Shown here one piece after another: positions 1 through 9,467 of a DNA stretch of 64,000 nt; within the stretch, counting starts at the first letter, position 1, and each line of letters begins with the position of its first letter. This DNA is from Stropharia rugosoannulata (taxonomy: Eukaryota; Basidiomycota; Agaricomycetes; Agaricales; Strophariaceae): positions 1 to 64,000 of the forward strand of contig JANCIK010000008.1 of NCBI GenBank assembly GCA_028532985.1, read 5' to 3'. The notes under the pieces are model-generated. The model had not been told where the DNA came from. It did not search any database and saw only the letters and a program-made list of their open reading frames with translations. The translations under genes were made by a program, and so were the position numbers.

Positions 1-1571
1 CACCAAGCTTGATGCGGTGGGGGTACAACAATGTGCGCATCAAGGAGGGAGATGAGTGGAAGGCGGCGTTCTGAACAAACCGCGGTCTGTTCGAGCCTAC
101 GGTTATGTTCTTTGGTCTCACCAACTCGCCTGCAACGTTCCAGACCATGATGAACGAGATATTCAACGACCTCATTTTCGAGGGCATTGTCTGTGTCTAC
201 CTTGACGATATCCTCATCTACACCAAGACCCTCGAGGAACATCGTCGGGTGACACGTCTGGTCATGGAGCGTCTGCGACTCCACCGGTTGTATCTCAAGC
301 CGGAGAAGTGCGAGTTTGAGAAGCGTTGCATTGAGTATCTGGGGCTCATCATCTCGGAAGGTCAGGTGGAGATGGACCCGGTCAAGATTGCGGGTGTAGC
401 AGAGTGGCCGGTTCCCAAGTCACGCAAGGAGGTACAGAGCTTCTTGGGCTTCGTCAACTTCTATCGCTGCTTCATCGAGGACTTCTCTCACCATGCCCGT
501 CCGCTTTTTGAGCTGACGCGTAAGGACACTCCCTGGTTGTGGTCCTCTGATGCTCAGGCCGCCTTTGACATGTTGCGTACTGCGGTGACTTCGGCTCCCA
601 TCCTGGCTTTCCCTCGTGACGACCTGCCCTACCGCGTTGAGGCAGACTCCTCGGACTTTGCTACTGGTGCTGTGCTCTCTCAGCAGTCGCGTGAAGATGG
701 GAAATGGCACCCTGTCGCCTATTACTCCAAGAGCCTCAGTCCCGTACAGCGTAACTATGAGATCCATGACAAGGAGATGCTAGCGGTGATTCGAGCCCTG
801 GAGGAGTGGAGACACTTCCTTGAAGGTGCAGCTCATCCGGTGGAGATCTGGACAGACCACAAGAATCTGGAGTACTTCATGACGGCCAAAAAGCTTAACC
901 GCAGACAGGCCCGCTGGTCCCTCTACCTCTCCCGCTTCGACTTCACGCTCCGCCACCGCCCTGGCCGTTCCATGGGGAAACCTGATGCCCTCTCGCGACG
1001 AGCTGATCATGGAGACGGCGCTGGGGATAACGCTGAGATGACACTCCTCAAGCCCGCCTTCTTTGCTATCCGGGCGCTCGAGGCAGTGGAGCTGGTGGGC
1101 GAGGAGAAGGACTTGTTGCACGAGATCCGGAAGGGAAACCGTCAGGGGAAACATGAGGAGATGGTGGCGAAGGCAGCAAAGGGTTTGTTGAGCAGTGGGG
1201 CCCGTTCTGTGCGATCCTCGGAGTGGAGGATGCAAGATGGTCTCCTCAGCTTCCGGGATAAGATCTACGTCCCCAACGACCCTGATCTCCGCCGCCGTAT
1301 TGTCTCCTTACACCACGACACCAAGGTGGCTGGTCATGCTGGATGTTGGAAGACACTGGAGTTAGTATCGCGCAACTACTGGTGGCCCCAGATGTCTCGG
1401 TACATTGGGCAGTACTGCAAGACCTGTGACCTCTGTATTCGCACCAAGATCCAGCGTCACCGCCCAGTTGGTGAGCTTCATCCTCTCCCTATCCCTGAGC
1501 AGCACTGGGCGGTTATCAGTGTGGACTTCATCGTGGAACTCCTCTCTCCAATGGACATGACGCCATCATGA
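1..1571 (+). pseudogene. pol: gypsy pol part 1: RT, RNase H, integrase zinc finger
   Basis: The open part starts at 105, but homology runs from base 2 (the TKLD reverse-transcriptase motif) through a frame change at about 14 and an in-frame TGA at 72-74. In the open part, the YLDD catalytic box lies at about residues 32-35. RNase H follows with its acidic residues in VEADSSD, EIHDKE and WTDHKN. The HHCC integrase zinc finger (LHHD...H...CKTCDLC) lies at about residues 400-446. The frame ends at a TGA about 8 codons after the conserved start of the integrase core (SVDFIVEL). Continuation in the -1 frame shows that this is a one-base lesion in a C/T-rich run near 1545, not a natural terminus. 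Confidence 0.9.
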
Positions 1572-2662
1572 ACGTGATAGACTCAGTCTCCAAGCGCGGT
1601 CACTTTATCCCAACGACTACCACTGTTAGTGCACTTGGAGCGGCCCGGCTCTATCTCCGTTATGTCTGGCGCCACCATGGTCTCCCTTGGATAGTCCTCT
1701 CGGATCGTGGGCCTCAGTTCATTGCTGAGTTCACTAGAGAGCTTTACCGGTTGTTGGGAATCCGCCTGGCGACGTCCACTGCCTACCACCCCCAATCTGA
1801 TGGTCAGACGGAGCGCGTTAACATGGAGTTGGAACAGTACTTGCGGACCTTCGTGAATGAGCGTCAGGACGACTGGGAGGATCTCTTGCCTCTGGCCGAG
1901 TTCCAGTACAACAACCATGTCCACGCCTCCACCCAGCATACGCCTTTCATGCTCGACACTGGACGACACCCTCGGATGGGCTTTGAACCTCATGAAGCTC
2001 CATCGTCTCTGGAGACTGTGAATGAGTTCAAGGAGCGGATGGCTAGTACGTTGGAAGAAGCCAAGTCAGCGCTGGCTAAGGCCAAAGATGACATGGCTCG
2101 CTTCTACAACCGGCGACGTGACCCTCTCCCGGTGTACAAACCAGGTGACAAGGTCTACCTGGATGCGTCAGACATCCGTACCTCCCGTCCCTCCAAGAAG
2201 TTGTCCCACCGTCTCCTGGGCCCGTATACGGTCGAGGCTGCTGTTGGATCTCATGCCTACCGTCTCAAACTCCCAGTTTCTCTCAAGTGTCTCCACCCTG
2301 TCTTCCCTGTCGTCAAGCTCACGCCCTGTCTCCCTGACCCTATTCCGGGCCGCATTGCAGCGCCTCCTCCGGAACCTGAGCTAGTGGATAACGAGCTGGA
2401 GTACGAGGTTGAGGCCATCCTCAACAGCCGCATCCATCGAAACAGGCTTCAGTTCCTCGTCAAATGGAAGGGGTATGGGTATGAGGAGAACTCCTGGGAG
2501 CATGCGGAAGACGTCTTCTCACCTCAGTTGGTGGCCAAGTTCTACCGGGAACATCCTGATGCTCCGCGGGTTATTGGCTCCCTGGCAATTGAACCTGGAC
2601 GGTATAGAACAGTCAATGGTGGCGAGTGGATCACCTTACCACGCCGGGACGCCATGGCTTGA
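1568..2662 (+). pseudogene. pol: gypsy pol part 2: integrase core and chromodomain
   Basis: This continues the polyprotein in a shifted frame; coding homology begins about 20 bases upstream of the first ATG (SNGHDAIMNVIDS). The DDE integrase core is visible as the early Asp in VIDSVSKRGHF, then SDRGPQF and YHPQSDGQTERVN with the catalytic Glu. After the integrase C-terminal region (KVYLDASDI...KLSHRLLGPY) comes a chromodomain at about residues 275-325 (YEVEAILNSR, LVKWKGYGYEENSWEH), with the aromatic cage residues present. In this family the chromodomain guides insertion to marked chromatin. The frame ends 11 bases before the LTR, with the polypurine run 2662-2670 between. Confidence 0.9.
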
Positions 2663-2673
2663 AGGGGGGGTGA

Positions 2674-3134
2674 TGTAAGGGGACGCTGTGCGTCACCCTT
2701 TATTTTATTTCATTTCATCTTCCTTCACTTTCTTTTATTTTATTTTATTTTTATTTCTTACGCCACGCGCAGCCCGTGCAGTGTACACTATGCTCTGCAG
2801 TGTGTACTGTGCACAGGCGCGAGCGGTTTACATCATGTGACGTACTGATGGGACACGTCCATCATGTGTTGTGCATATGATGTATGATGCACATCACATG
2901 AGGACATGATGTGGTGGCTTCTTGTGGCGGATCAACTGTATAGTTTATTCTCACGCATCAATCAACGCTTCTATTATGTACTGTGGCACCCGGCAGCGGG
3001 TTTCCTTAGGCTTTTGTCTTCGGAATCCCTCTGCTAGGTGCGCTTCTATTGTATTTATAGTTTACAGCTTAATAAACTTGAATCCCTCTGCTAGGTCTCG
3101 TGTGAGCTCGACACTGCGCAGAGTCGCCCTTACA
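2674..3134 (+). repeat. 3' LTR of the gypsy element
   Basis: The LTR begins TGTAAGGG immediately after the purine-rich tract (GAAGGGGGGG, 2661-2670) and ends CCCTTACA, a perfect 8-bp terminal inverted repeat, giving 461 bp. It contains T-rich stretches (TTTATTTTATT) and two copies of the phrase AATCCCTCTGCTAGGT, at about 3026 and 3081. The partner 5' LTR is outside the window, so the target duplication cannot be tested. Confidence 0.85.
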
Positions 3135-4190
3135 CTATGTCTGGACTCATCTGTTCCTTGCACCTTTCACATAGTGTAGCTACATAGGACTGTACTATAC
3201 AGTCCAGGGAACTATCCCAGTGTAGTTGTATCATATGGGTCATCCATGGCTTCTTGAAGAGGCATTCCAGATGCATCATCTTGGATTGATGCTTTGCTGA
3301 CAGACCTTTGCTGACAACTGTCAGCTATCTCCTGATCACCATCATAGTCTGCACTATCTTCCTGCTCTTCTGTTATGGTACATGAATTTAAATGAACAAG
3401 TAACGTTGGTGTCTTCCAATGAAGATACTAATAGTACATGGATTGTGGCACGACATTGAATGGGCACTTAACGTGTACAAGGCATGTAATGAGCACGGGC
3501 ACTTAACCGGCGCTTAATAAATGTGTGAGTGATGTGGACGTAGTGTGGCACAATGAGTGCGCGTTGTTGGGAGCGTGAACAGCATGCTACAAGCTTGGGC
3601 CCTTAACGGGCACTTAAGCATGATTTACTATGTATTACTGCTTGTGGCACAGAATACAAAGAGTGTAACTAATTATGTACTGTAGTTACTTGTTACAAGC
3701 ACTTACTGGGTGGTAGAGCGCAACTATGAGAGCCTGTTAGTTAATTATTAAGGTTAGTGGGTTAGTGTAGACTTGTAAAGTAATACTAGCACTAGCTAGT
3801 GCAAGCAGAACCTTACTGTATTAGAATAAGTAATTTCAGTGTTCTGGTTGTCTGCAATGGCAGAGACTCACTCAAGTGGAGGAGATGATGGTGGTATGAG
3901 ATTAAGTTGTAAAGAATACATCTGAAACTGTTTATATACTGGTACTACAAGGCTGTGCTAATTACCCAAACATGTTTCAATGTATGTAACCTTTTACTTG
4001 CTGTGTCTCTTTAAATAACCGTCCTGTGCTAGCACAGCATTTAAAAATAGATATATGAGCGCTTATGTATTCTTAAATAAATAATAAAGCGCTTGTTTCA
4101 AACTGGAGTGTTTATTGAAAAGAAAAGGAAAGATATAACTACAACTTGAGTCTCTTTGTCTATTGTGTGGTTGAGAAGACTTATTGCTAT
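3135..4190. other. intergenic, no gene recognised
   Basis: Only short frames occur. Between about 3455 and 3620 the phrase GGGCACTTAAC or close variants recurs several times in non-tandem form, suggesting a decayed low-order repeat. The right end (about 4050-4150) is AT-rich and probably holds the 3' untranslated region of the minus-strand gene that follows. Confidence 0.6.
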
Positions 4191-4783
4191 TCAACAATCC
4201 CTAACATCTTCTTGCTTGTCTTCATGGGTGACATACTCATTGTATACACCAGGAGAGGGGTGATCTTCATTGTTGCTCTCATCATGTTGGTCACTGGAGG
4301 GAGGTGATCTTGATATGCAGTGGGTGATGCACAGTCGCCATCTTCATTGGCCTTATCATCGTTGCCAATGTAGTCATTATACGTGCCAGGAGAGGGACAA
4401 TCATCATCTTCACTCTCACGAGTGATGTACTCTTCATAAGCATCTGGAGAAGGGCATCCACCATTGGCAATAACATTGTCTTCATCCTCACCATGATGAA
4501 GGTATTCATCATATGTGCCAGGAGATGGACAATCATGATTATCATCTTGAGTGATGTACTCATCATAGGCACTCGGCAATGGGCAGTCATTGTCTTCTTT
4601 GCAAGTCAGATATTCATCATAAGTGCTAGGCAATGGATGCTCACTATCATCTTTGGGCTTGACATATTTGTCATAGGCACTTGGTGATGGACAGTCCTGG
4701 TCATCCTTGTTAGCAATGTATTGGTCGTAGGTGCTCGGCAATGGACGGTGACAGGGCTGCTTTTTGGCTACGGGTGTAAACAT
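4191..4783 (-). CDS. tandem-repeat acidic protein (PSP-x-x-Y-D-E-Y units)
   Basis: Function unknown. Starting from ATG at 4783, the protein is almost entirely eight tandem units of about 18 residues on the pattern P(S/L)P-x-(T/A)Y(D/E)(E/K)Y(I/L/V) followed by an acidic stretch ending DC. A ninth unit (PSPGVYNEYV) is present in the neighbouring frame after position ~4305 and would end at a TGA at 4191, so the listed frame appears to carry a one-base shift near its C-terminus. There is no signal peptide or membrane segment. The regular Cys-Pro, Tyr-Asp-Glu-Tyr and Asp clusters suggest a repetitive scaffold, a phosphorylated short-motif array or a metal-binding chain, but none of these is demonstrated. 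It could be the last exon of a larger gene. Confidence 0.55.
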
Positions 4784-6225
4784 TCAGAAGTTCCCTTAAA
4801 GGGATAGCTGCACGCAGGAAAACACAAGAGGGACTAGAGTTGAGCCTGTCTCATAGTCTATAGCTATCAGCGCGAGCATCATGACTATAAGCGCCTGCGC
4901 GCACTGTATCGCGGGATGGGTTGGTCAGCAAGCTGCACAGTCTAAAGTGCATAGTCTGGTCATCCGTGCAAGCAATCAGGAAAGCGTAGAATGGTTAAGC
5001 ACCAGCAAAGAGTGGTGTTAGTACAGCTGAGCGGATACCAAAGGCGGTGTGAAGGGCTGTGCATGTATCTCATATGCGCACATCGCAAAGGCAGAATTTG
5101 TCTAAGTCCACACATCATGTGACCGTGGCGGCGCACATCAAAAGAGACGCGCAAAAGCCCGAGGGAATGAATGACATGCCCGCAGCAAATGCCAAGGGGC
5201 TGGAACACTAGAGGGAAGCCTGGATGCGATGCGCAGACCTTTGGCCGCGTGTTGCTAGTATTTACTTCGCCTTATCATTAGTACACATGCATGCATCGCA
5301 TATAAACCTGTATCCTTGTCTATAGTAATTTAAGCAATTGTCTACCCACTAGTGTGAGGTGCGAAGTTGGGTTGGACTGGTCTGAAAAGCCTGTCTCTAT
5401 AGTTCACAATGTGTGAAGGCAACATGTGTACAATGATAGCACATTGAAAAGGTTTTACTTGTTTTTAAAACAAGGAGCTTCTGGTGTAAGAGGTTTAAAC
5501 AACGGTTTCCGATGTGAACTGGTATGATGTGTGTAGGTAGAATTTAACCCTGAGGGAAGCTGGAGAAGTACAGAGATATTCTACTCCTTAAATACCCGTC
5601 TGGGTTGCCATGCCCAGATTGTACCATATATACATCCAAGAAGATCCGACCGCCCATGCTGACTTTATCTTGTCGGAAACCATGCTGCACTACACAGCTT
5701 GGCCACAAATATCCTTATCTTCGGAAACCAAGCCCAAGCACAAGAGATCTTCCTGTGGCTGGATCAACTCCATGTTCTCCCCTAAACACACATCTCCTCC
5801 AACCCTCTTTCCACACCTATGTCCCTTGTGTTTGTATCGAGATACTTCTGCTTTCTGCTACCACACTCCTGCATGTCGTTGGAAACCCTTGCATATCTTT
5901 GGAATCCGTCACCCTTTTTGTCCCAGGTCATATGTATGAGTATTTCCATGTGATTGACTCCCTTGTGGGTCCATAGTTACATCAGATTGTTAATATTGAT
6001 CTGATGTTGTAGGCATCAGAAGTCTGCTGTTATCTTTCTTGATCTGCCATTGAGTTGTAATAACATCTTGAGTCTTCCTTGTGCTTCTTCTTGTTCTTTC
6101 AGTTTCCTATTGTTATGGTGGATATGTCACTTCTTGTGTATCTATGTCTAAATGTCATGTTTTCACAAGGGCCCAGCCAGCCCTCACAGCATCGGATGGG
6201 AGATATGTGTAGTCCAGAGGTAGTA
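4784..6225. other. intergenic, no supported gene
   Basis: Several frames of 80-120 codons exist (for example 5605-5976 on the plus strand in two overlapping frames), but none shows a recognisable motif or plausible splice context. Nothing with a clear function was seen. Confidence 0.55.
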
Positions 6226-7525
6226 AAAGGCATACGGCGCGATCTATGAAGATGGCTTCGTCCCCCATCAGTTGAAGGAGCGGTTGATCTTTTATCGCCG
6301 TTACATCGATGATGGTTTCATGATTGTCTATGCCGAATCTCGTGAGGATGCTTTAGAGTATTGTCAGACATTCGTGCATTTTGAAGGACTCGAACTTACG
6401 TGGGAAGCGTCGCAGTTTAACCTGCCGTTTTTAGACATGATGGTTTACATTGACCCCAGCACAAATAGTGTTGAATGGCAACCATTTCGCAAACAACGCA
6501 ACCACTTAGAACGTATTCCATACGCATCTCACCACCCCCGTGACGTCAAGAAAGGCACGTTCATGGGAGAGATGACCAGGCTAGCGGTCTTATGTAGTAG
6601 ACCTGATAATTACAAGGCCGCATTAGCGGACCTTCGTAATATCTATATAAATCGTGGCTACCCTGAGAAGTTGGTTAATGCGTGGCTTAAAGCAAACACT
6701 ACGAAGAGATGGGCTAACCGGTTTAGTACGCCGGATAGGGAAAATTCGCGCGAAGTAATTCGCGACGAGGGGAATTACCGCCTGTTTGATCTCATCGTGC
6801 TTAAGACACAATTTAATCCCGTATGGGACGCGTTCGATATTCATGCATTACAACAAGTAGTGTCAGATTCGTGGCTCGAAGAGATTGCTCGCTTACGCGA
6901 CAATAGAGTTCACCGACTTTACAAGTACCTCTTGGCACTCGGAACTGAAACCGATGGGCTGGACTTCGATGAGGCTTTACGACTAGGTAGACAACACGGT
7001 TGGGACTTCAGACGGTCTATTCCCCTGGCTGGCGCTGGGCCGCTGATGCCGCATCCTGTTGAGGAGGCGGGAGAAGACCAGGTTATGCGGGATGTAAACC
7101 CGTCGGACGATGAGATAGTTGACTCCGATGGGGAGCAGTCGCCGGCTGCAACACCCTTACCTACGCTCGACTCCCCCCGGGGGGACGCTCAACCTTCCGA
7201 ACCAGCGGACCTCTCCTGGGATGATGTTAGTTTTACCTATCTCGTTCCCGTGTCGTTCACGTCCCATTCGATGGAAGTACGCGAGGCTATTGACGCTCGT
7301 AAAATTGGTCTGACCACTGCTCGCTGGCTGCTGTCACGTAAACGCTATAGCAATTACGGTGATCTGCTGTCCATTGCAAAGCGACACGTATTGGATTCAC
7401 AACCCGATATCGTGGAACCAATTGTTGTTAATGACGACGACTCAGACATTTATATGCCTGACGACGTGGCTCTCGACGATGACTTTGTCTTCGACGATCC
7501 CATGAATATTAACGATGATGTGTAA
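6226..7525 (+). pseudogene. Penelope-like reverse transcriptase, 5'-truncated
   Basis: The frame opens after a stop at 6224-6226 and runs to TAA at 7523-7525. It begins just before the RT catalytic box (RYIDDGF) and keeps the downstream Penelope-type signature: NLPFLD, FRKQRNH, YASHHPRDVKKG, then RGYP. The upstream RT motifs are absent, so the copy is 5'-truncated. No GIY-YIG endonuclease follows. Instead there is a ~230-residue acidic C-terminal extension rich in D, E, S and P. That layout fits endonuclease-deficient Penelope-like elements (the Coprina and Athena type), which are known to attach to telomere ends. A CCCTAA-like run 40 bases after the stop supports this. The family assignment is from motif recognition only; another RT family with a similar thumb is possible. 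Confidence 0.68.
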
Positions 7526-7566
7526 ATACATTTCGTAGTATGTTATTGTGGTTCGATCAACCCGAA

Positions 7567-7593
7567 CCCCTAACCCTAAACCTAACCTAAACC
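7567..7593 (+). repeat. degenerate telomeric repeats (CCCTAA-like)
   Basis: About four C-strand telomeric units with some missing bases (CCCCTAACCCTAAACC, then CTAACCTAAACC) lie directly downstream of the Penelope-like RT. Basidiomycete telomeres use TTAGGG. The orientation is the one expected if an RT primed on a G-rich telomeric overhang, placing the element's 3' end against CCCTAA. Confidence 0.75.
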
Positions 7594-7829
7594 AATAAAC
7601 CCGATTGCGTATTGCACGTGACCGGGGCTGGTCGTTTACACCAGGTATACGGTTGGCCAGGCGCACCTGGCCTTAACATACGTATCATCATACGATGCCC
7701 TAATAAGGCAGTCGCTGTTATGATGCTCTATAAATATATGTCTGGATGAAAGGGCCTTAGGCTCGGCTTCTCAGTTCTTAAAACTGACCTGAAGTAACAA
7801 GGAAACGACGAGCGATTGCGTTGTCTGGA

Positions 7830-7910
7830 GAGTATGGTCCTGGGACCGTTACGCCAAAGACTTCATGATTGCACTGGTCCCAGAGTATGCGCCCAGGCGC
7901 GTTACGCCAA
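7830..7910 (+). ncRNA. two copies of a covarying hairpin motif
   Basis: The unit GAGTAT + 12-nt hairpin + GTTACGCCAA occurs at 7830-7857 and 7883-7910. Flanks are identical, but the stems differ: GGTCC-TG-GGACC in the first and GCGCC-CA-GGCGC in the second. Two stem positions differ between the copies and in each case both partners have changed, so pairing is kept. This pattern indicates that the folded form, not the sequence, was preserved after duplication. Confidence 0.5.
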
Positions 7911-8528
7911 GGCCTTAAAGCGACGTAACCGCGTGAAAGCGGTCCTGCAGTAGGAGGAACGGCGTGAAAACGTGGCTCGTATAAGTCCCAATGTGGCATC
8001 GGGTCGCCGAGTACGCGTCGGTAACTTCTGCGCGCGCGCAGACATCACCGGCGGTGTCACACGCACAGGTAGTAACCCAAACCTTAATAGTCGTCACCCA
8101 ACTTAGGCACAGCCGAAGGGGACCGACGGCGCGGCAAGGGTTATTGTTATTTTAAGAACGAAAGAGGCTTCCACGACCGCGTTCCCTTAATCGGGACCGC
8201 GGGCGGTGTGAACCCGTAATTACACCGGCGCGAAACGTCGCCGGTGGGAGATAGTCATTATTTATAGCTGCACTCACGCAGAGGCAGTGTATTTTTGTCT
8301 TTATTTTTATATTTAGACAGCATGAGACGTTCTACTTCTTCGTAGAACAATGGATGGGAGCGTTGAGCTATTCTTGGAGTAGCCCGCGCATGAGAAGCAT
8401 CGGTTATGATGGGCCAAAGTGCCCGGATGACCTGGTGACCTGATCATGCGGTGTGGAATGGTCCTCGGGGTAGACAGCGTGTAAACGCATTAGCACCCTC
8501 TCATGCGCACAGACCGTCGCCAGACGTC

Positions 8529-8535
8529 TATAAAA
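8529..8535 (+). promoter_or_regulatory. TATA box upstream of the ribozyme-like motif
   Basis: TATAAAA lies 6 bases before the first paired base of the hammerhead-like fold and about 72 bases before its predicted cleavage point. In LTR-like repeats that carry hammerheads, a promoter and the ribozyme are commonly close. The promoter role here is inferred from the motif alone. Confidence 0.4.
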
Positions 8536-8540
8536 GCAGG

Positions 8541-8615
8541 CCAGGTTGCACTGATGAGGGGTATCCCGAAAGCGCCCTTTACTCCTTCGTTAGGTGTAGG
8601 GTCCTTTGCAACTGG
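8541..8615 (+). ncRNA. type I hammerhead ribozyme-like motif
   Basis: The universal core is present in order: CTGATGA at 8551-8557 and GAAA at 8568-8571. Stem II is GGG/CCC (8558-8560 with 8565-8567) closed by a GTAT loop. Stem I is CCA-g-GTTGCA (8541-8550) pairing with TGCAAC-TGG (8607-8615), nine pairs with one bulged G. Stem III starts with A8571-T8605 and G-C, then has a mismatch and G-T pair before CCCT/AGGG and further pairs. Predicted self-cleavage is between 8606 and 8607. Weak points are a U at the cleavage nucleotide, where C is usual, and mismatches in stem III. Hammerheads are established components of many Penelope-like elements, and a Penelope-like RT lies 1 kb upstream. Confidence 0.62.
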
Positions 8616-8642
8616 TCGATACCTCATACAGCTAAGTAAACG

Positions 8643-8669
8643 CCACCACTCACCTTCGGTGAGTGGTGG
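8643..8669. repeat. 12-bp perfect hairpin
   Basis: CCACCACTCACC and GGTGAGTGGTGG form a perfect 12-bp stem with a TTC loop, 28 bases after the hammerhead-like motif. It could be part of a larger folded RNA or an end structure. No function can be assigned from sequence. Confidence 0.6.
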
Positions 8670-8674
8670 ATCCC

Positions 8675-8710
8675 ACCCTACCCAAAAAACAAAAAAGTAG
8701 CCCATAACCC
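8675..8710. repeat. 36-bp direct repeat, left copy
   Basis: ACCCTACCC followed by an A-rich run and AGTAGCCCATAACCC. An identical 36-bp copy lies at 9432-9467, and the two bracket the 119-bp satellite and the C-rich tract. Confidence 0.85.
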
Positions 8711-8711
8711 C

Positions 8712-9283
8712 GTTTTGACTGTTCTGCTTCGAGTACTTGGTGCACACACAGCTGGGGCGCGTGGAGCCCCAGTGTCACGATGCTGGAGCAGTGTACTCAG
8801 TGCTGATAATATTGCGAAGCAAGATCACAAGTTTTGAGTGTTCTGCTTCGAGTACTTGGTGCACACACAGCTGGGGCGCGTGGAGCCCCAGTTTCACGAT
8901 GCTGGAGCAGTGTACTCAGTGCTGACAATATTCCGAAGCAAGATCACAAGTTTTGACTGTTCTGCTTCGAGTACTTGGTGCACACACAGCTGGGGCGCGT
9001 GGAGCCCCAGTTTCACGATGCTGGAGCAGTGTATTCAGTACTGACAATATTGCGAAGCAAGATCACAAGTTTTGAGTGTTCTGCTTCGAGTACTTGGTGC
9101 ACACACAGCTGGGGCGCGTGGAGCCCCAGTTTCACGATGCTGGAGGAGTGTACTCAGTGCTGATAATATTGCGAAGCAAAATCACAAGTTTTGAGTGTTC
9201 TGCTTCGAGTACTTGGTGCACACACAGCTGGGGCTCCACGCGCCCCAGTTTCACGAAGCTGGAGCAGTGTACACAGTGCTCTC
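8712..9283 (+). repeat. 119-bp tandem repeat, five copies (last partial)
   Basis: Units start at 8712, 8831, 8950, 9069 and 9188, an exact 119-bp period with only a few substitutions between copies. Each unit contains the 21-bp hairpin CTGGGGC-7-GCCCCAG. In copies 1-4 the loop is GCGTGGA; in copy 5 it is TCCACGC, the exact reverse complement. The array is open in some frames, which gives repetitive predicted peptides, but there is no sign of a gene. Confidence 0.95.
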
Positions 9284-9431
9284 AGACTGTTGTATCTATT
9301 TGTCTCAACCCACCCACCACCAATTGTCCCAACCCAACCAGTCCCTACCATACAGAACCCAACCCAACCCATCCCATCCCTACTCATCTGGGCCCAACCC
9401 AAGCCAACCCTAATCCTGAACCCTACTCCCA
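9284..9431 (+). repeat. C-rich, telomere-like degenerate tract
   Basis: Irregular repeats of CCCAACC, CCCATCC and CCCTA fill the interval between the satellite and the right 36-bp repeat. The strand bias matches the C-strand of a telomere, but the units are too degenerate to call true telomeric repeats. Confidence 0.5.
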
Positions 9432-9467
9432 ACCCTACCCAAAAAACAAAAAAGTAGCCCATAACCC
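9432..9467. repeat. 36-bp direct repeat, right copy
   Basis: Identical to 8675-8710. It abuts the point where the minus-strand gypsy pol homology stops. Confidence 0.85.

Larger units (their letters stand above)
1..3134 (+). mobile_element. Ty3/gypsy chromodomain retrotransposon, 3' half
   Basis: A Metaviridae-type (chromovirus) LTR retrotransposon enters from the left edge. The order seen is reverse transcriptase, RNase H, integrase zinc finger, integrase core, chromodomain, polypurine tract and 3' LTR, which is the standard chromovirus order. The 5' LTR, gag and protease lie outside the window. The copy is not autonomous: the reading frame changes near position 14, a TGA interrupts it at 72-74, and a single-base shift near 1545 separates the integrase core from the rest. 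Confidence 0.93.
7594..8540 (+). other. hairpin-rich non-coding segment with two TATA boxes
   Basis: There is no credible coding frame. Perfect short hairpins are frequent: GGCCAGG/CCTGGCC (7655-7672), CGTAT/ATACG (7681-7694), twin hairpins at 7830-7910, CCGC-GTGAAA-GCGG near 7930-7945, a 14-bp palindrome CTGCGCGCGCGCAG (8028-8041), and CACCGGCG/CGCCGGTG (8223-8246). TATAAATATA at 7729-7738 and TATAAAA at 8529-8535 could be promoters. The density of structure suggests that transcribed RNA, perhaps belonging to a Penelope-like element's non-coding part, is under selection. Confidence 0.45.

Noticed and set aside
5605..5976. Two overlapping plus-strand frames of 109 and 123 codons
   Set aside because: No motif, low-complexity composition and two competing frames over the same bases; not supported as a gene.
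8221..8246. CGAAACGTC phrase as a second hammerhead
   Set aside because: No CTGATGA partner in the right position; the bases are explained by a simple 8-bp hairpin.
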